Assembly (NCBI GenBank): GCA_010279815.1 | Contig: QEOQ01000508.1 | Span: forward strand, 534,254-598,253 | From: Brachionus plicatilis | Lineage: Eukaryota; Rotifera; Eurotatoria; Ploima; Brachionidae | Reading direction: 5' to 3' | DNA: 64,000 nucleotides | Shown: in pieces, positions 59,585 to 64,000 of the stretch | How positions within the stretch are numbered: the first letter of the stretch is position 1 | How the letters are laid out: each line of letters starts with the position of its first letter | Notes under the pieces: model-generated | Told to the model about the DNA's origin: nothing | The model's input: only the letters and a program-made list of their open reading frames with translations | The model's database searches: none | Program-made: the position numbers and the translations under genes

Positions 59585-61417
59585 TTACAAAAGTAAGATT
59601 CTTTGCAACTTTTTATGTACTTTATTAAAAAATTCCACAAAACATTGTGTTAATATTCACAAATATTTATAAAAAATACTTTGAAATTTTAAAATGATTG
59701 TACTGGAGTTAAAATCTTCGGCATGTTAAAAGATTTTTATACAAGGTTAAAAGGAGGTTAAATAATTTAAGTAGATACAGCAACTCTCTATTTTGAATTA
59801 GATATTCTAAAGTAAAAAAAAATAAAAATTGAAAGAAAATTTAGAAACAGATTATAAAGCTTCAATTTAGATGTGTATTTATGTCATTGTCAATTTATGA
59901 AATGTGTCATTTTGTTAAATGACTTGGAAAATGATTAAATTTCAGAGAAAATAAATTGTAATTGTAAATCGCATATTCACATAAGGCAGTCCGAATGCTT
60001 TCTTTTGGGTATATTTAGGGATTCGCTTTTGCTGTCGAGTGTGCATTGTTAGATACTCTTATCGAAAAGCTGAGTTCAAGTTTGGATTGAAATGCCATGG
60101 GAAGATTTTCCAATATGAAAATTAGATAAAAATAAATTATTGAATTTTTTTGTTTAATTTTTGTAAAATTTGAATTAAAAAAAAAAAATTTTAAATAAGA
60201 AAATAAATTTTTGGAAGAAAAATTAAACTTTACTAGTTAAGTTTTGGGTAAAATATTAAAAATTAGCTATTTTGAATTTTTTTTTTAATTTTTAGATGCC
60301 TGGTCAAAGAAAAGAGGAAAACTTTTATTTTTTGTCAAGTTATTTTAAAAAATGACACATTTTATAAATTGACAGTAACATTCACATTTTTTAAAAGATT
60401 TTTATTTTTTTAGACAGATTTTTTTAGTTAAAACATATTATTATTTCCAGTTCTAGTAAAAATGCATTATCATTCAGACAATTCCACACATTTTTTTTTG
60501 AGTTAGATATGACTGGTTAATGTAAAATCCAGAGTTGTTTAAAAGTCTATAGCATTAGACAACCCAAGAGTATAAAAATTTTTTGATGTGAAGCCTGATC
60601 TAGCAAATTTTAAAAAAAAATCAGGACTTGGACTTTTTTTGGGACTTATATCATTTGAAACGATATAGCTGATTTAATGAGGGTAAAAGATGTTTAAAAT
60701 TAAAAATTACACCATGCAATATCACTTTAAAAAAATTGATACTATAGATGCTTTTATTATGATTTGATTTTTTACAAAGCATGTCGCATGATTCGTTTTC
60801 CTCAAACTTTATTAAATTTTATCCTTATTTTTTTCCTGGTCAGAATAGGGTTAGGGTTAGGATAGAAATAGATGGGGATAGTAACATGCAAAAAAAATTT
60901 TTTACATTCTGTAGCAAAAAAATTGTTTTACGATCATTTAAATATTTTATTTATATTCTGATATTAAAATAAATCAGAATAAATTTTTTTTTTCGAAATT
61001 TTGTCACTAAAAAAATGTTTGATTGAATGTGAATTGAGGGAATCTTACTCAAACCAGCACTCAAAATCAGTCTTTTTTGAGTGATAATGTCTGTCCTTAT
61101 TTGACAATTTTGTTCAATTTTAAAACTTTTATAGCTGTTTAAACTAAAAATTTTGAGTATAGTACAAATAATTGCACCTTTAATTTTTATTCGTTTAATT
61201 CTTTTTTGAATTTTATTCTAAAAAAAAGTTAAAAATTTTATTAAATGTTGATAATACGAATCAATAGTAAGTCATCGTCAACTTAATTGAATGATTTAAA
61301 ATAAAAATTTTAAAAATATTTATGACCAAAATTGATCTATAATGTTTTATTTTAAACATTAGTTTTTAAATTAAATTTAACCAAGCAAATAAAAATAAAA
61401 TTCTTAAAGAATTTCAT
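59585..61417. other. Intergenic between DUF3715 gene and NDUFS8
   Basis: AT-rich, with a rearranged MITE copy at 60530-60645 and a less AT-rich island at about 59985-60115 that I cannot assign. A short GGGTTAGGGTTAGG run occurs near 60848. No supported exon. Confidence 0.5.
60530..60645. repeat. Rearranged copy of the 59.2 kb hAT-like MITE
   Basis: Starts with the same terminus CAGAGTTGTTTAAAAGTC, then its next roughly 80 bp match the reverse complement of about 59349-59430 of the 59236 element (GCATTAGACAACCCAAGAGT, AAGCCTGATCTAGCAAATTT). A large internal piece is missing. A further terminus (CAGAGTTGTTTAAAAGTC) occurs alone at 63131. Confidence 0.75.
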
Positions 61418-62325
<908 letters not shown>

Positions 62326-63545
62326 GTTTATTGATAAAACCGAAATCTAGGATATCCAAAATGATCTGAAAATATTCAAAAAATAGCATTTAGTACATTA
62401 TATTTAAAGAAAAATCTATTTATGTAATATTTTTCCAAAAAAGCTTTATATACAAAAATTAAATACGCTATTAAGTTTATTTGGAGGAATTTGAGTGCAA
62501 TATTAAATTAAATTTTGTTCAAAATAATAAAGTTTAATTAAACCGAGGTATTTACTTTAAATCTCAAAATGTTTCTTAAATTTTCGATTAATCCCATTAA
62601 CGAAATATTAAAGATTTTTTAAATTAAATAAAATTGAGTTTAAAATTTTTAAAAAATAATTATAGTTTTTCCTTATGAAACATTTGAGGTTATATTAAAA
62701 TTCTAAAAAATCTTTTAAGTTCGATTTTTTAAGAGAATTTTTAATTTTAGAATAAATTCTTAAATTCGAATCTTAAGGATTCATTAAATTAATTTTTCTA
62801 GACAACTTTTTCAAGATAATCAGGAATATTTTTATGGATTCTTGATGACCATTATAAAAATCTTAATTCAGTTTTTAGAAAGAATTTCTTTAGATACCGT
62901 GATACAGTCGTATAATTGTGACTTTGGGAAATTACTTATTTTAATTTTTGTTTTTGAATAGGTTAAACGAAAAATTAACAAAAAAATAAATTTTTTATTA
63001 ATTTTTTTAATAAAAATAATATAATTAAATTTAATAAAAAAATTTTCTTTTTAATTTTTGAAATATAAATATTAGAATTGTTATTCTTAATAAAAAATAA
63101 TGTTTTTTAATTTTAGATAATAGATTTGCTCAGAGTTGTTTAAAAGTCATAAAGTCAAACTTGACTTGAATTATTTTTTAAAAATAAGTCTTTTGCCGTT
63201 TAGGTAGTTATTAAAGCGGTCATTTTTATTTCAAAGTCTTTGAAATGACTTTTTTTCTGACTTTTGCGCAAGTCTGAATTTGCTTTATTGTTACTTATCT
63301 TAATTAAGATTTAACCAGTTGTAACCATTAGCATTAGCAACTTTAGAACATCCCTTTGTTTTCTTTTAAAATTTCATCTTTCAAATTTAAAGTTTGTTTT
63401 AGTCGTGTTTATTACAACTGGAAAAAACTGTATTTATAATTTCAAAAACCAGATTGTAAACCGCTATTTACCTGTTGTTGAGCAAGCAACCGGCATTGAA
63501 ACACTTTCCCCAGGTTTTTGGGTTTGGGATGGATGAACCTACCTA
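62326..63545. other. Intergenic, AT-rich
   Basis: Upstream of NDUFS8. Only an isolated MITE terminus at 63131 (CAGAGTTGTTTAAAAGTC) is recognised. Confidence 0.55.
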
Positions 63546-63554
63546 GCCCAGTAT

Positions 63555-63907
63555 GGCATTGTGAAATTTCATACAAAACTTCCAATACAAAAATTAAAAT
63601 TTTTTATAACTTTTGTTCTAAGTGTCAAAAATTTGTTCTGTAAATGAAACAAAGTGAAACAAATGTTGTTTCACCTTCTGCGGAAGTCTGCAAAATCTGT
63701 GCGAATTAATTCCGTTTTATTTTTAAGACTTTTAATTTGAGTGCAATTTTGCAGAATTCGCACAGATTTTGCAGACTTTCGCAGATGGTGAAACAACATT
63801 TGTTTCACTTTGTTTCATTTACGGAACAAGTTTTAGACACTTAGAACAAAAGTTATAAAAAATTTTAATTTTTGTATTGGAAGTTTTGTATGAAATTTCA
63901 GAATGCT
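63555..63907. mobile_element. Mutator-like MITE, 9-bp duplication, copy 2
   Basis: A 353-bp near-perfect hairpin with ends GGCATTGTGAAATTTC and GAAATTTCAGAATGCT, flanked by the direct 9-bp repeat GCCCAGTAT (63546-63554, 63908-63916). Arms share ACAAAGTGAAACAAATGTTG, TGCAAAATCTGTGCGAATT and their complements. Same termini as 53353-53846. Confidence 0.9.
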
Positions 63908-64000
63908 GCCCAGTATTCGAAATCTATTTAACCGATTTTTAAGATTACTCGTCTAATATCCGTTCCAATTTACCTTAATTTTTGACAATCGATCCGAAAC

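Noticed and set aside
60845..60863. GGGTTAGGGTTAGG run, telomere-like
   Set aside because: Only two units; too short to call an interstitial telomeric repeat.

Overview
The window is a 64 kb piece of a very AT-rich animal (invertebrate) nuclear genome. Genes have spliceosomal GT-AG introns, many only about 50 bp long. The set (NAA10, NEDD1, TXNL4A, DUS3L, PPP1R11, NDUFS8, an NHE6/7/9-type exchanger, a cationic amino acid transporter) is metazoan, and the standard genetic code fits throughout. A small-intron, AT-rich lineage such as a rotifer would fit, but the sequence does not settle the phylum. Exon models below were built by hand from reading-frame continuity, GT-AG sites, intron phase and family similarity.

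Layout: 1-5.7 kb holds no supported gene. 5.7-10.3 kb (+) encodes one or two very basic, low-complexity proteins of unknown function; two different upstream exons are phase-compatible with the same large 3' exon. 11.4-16.6 kb (-) is a CAT-type amino acid transporter whose first intron holds a broken gene fragment. NAA10 (-) and NEDD1 (+) are divergent with 173 bp between their start codons. 20.4 kb (+) is an orphan ORF. 21.0-24.0 kb (-) is a nine-exon endosomal-type Na+/H+ exchanger; then TXNL4A/DIM1 (-) and a single-pass membrane protein (-). 28.5-32.4 kb is transposon debris, including a frameshifted copy of the 5' part of DUS3L and a MULE transposase remnant. 32.9-35.7 kb (-) is a secreted protein joining a PAN/apple-like module to leucine-rich repeats. 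36.9-38.9 kb (+) is DUS3L. PPP1R11 (-) lies at 41.3 kb. 41.7-50.9 kb has no supported gene and contains a 1.34 kb long inverted repeat studded with the octamer GACATGTC. 51.0-58.7 kb (+) is a DUF3715 (TASOR/TEX15-type) protein with a glutamine-rich tail. NDUFS8 (-) lies at 61.4-62.3 kb.

Most coding genes are ordinary housekeeping functions: N-terminal acetylation, gamma-tubulin recruitment, splicing, tRNA modification, respiration and transport. The unusual content is: (i) the short DUF3715 protein, related to factors that silence transposons in vertebrates; (ii) several non-autonomous DNA transposon families with visible terminal inverted repeats, including a family with 9-bp target duplications typical of Mutator-like elements, two hAT-like families with 8-bp duplications, and a mariner-like one with TA duplications; (iii) the GACATGTC inverted repeat; and (iv) the PAN+LRR and lysine-rich orphan genes.
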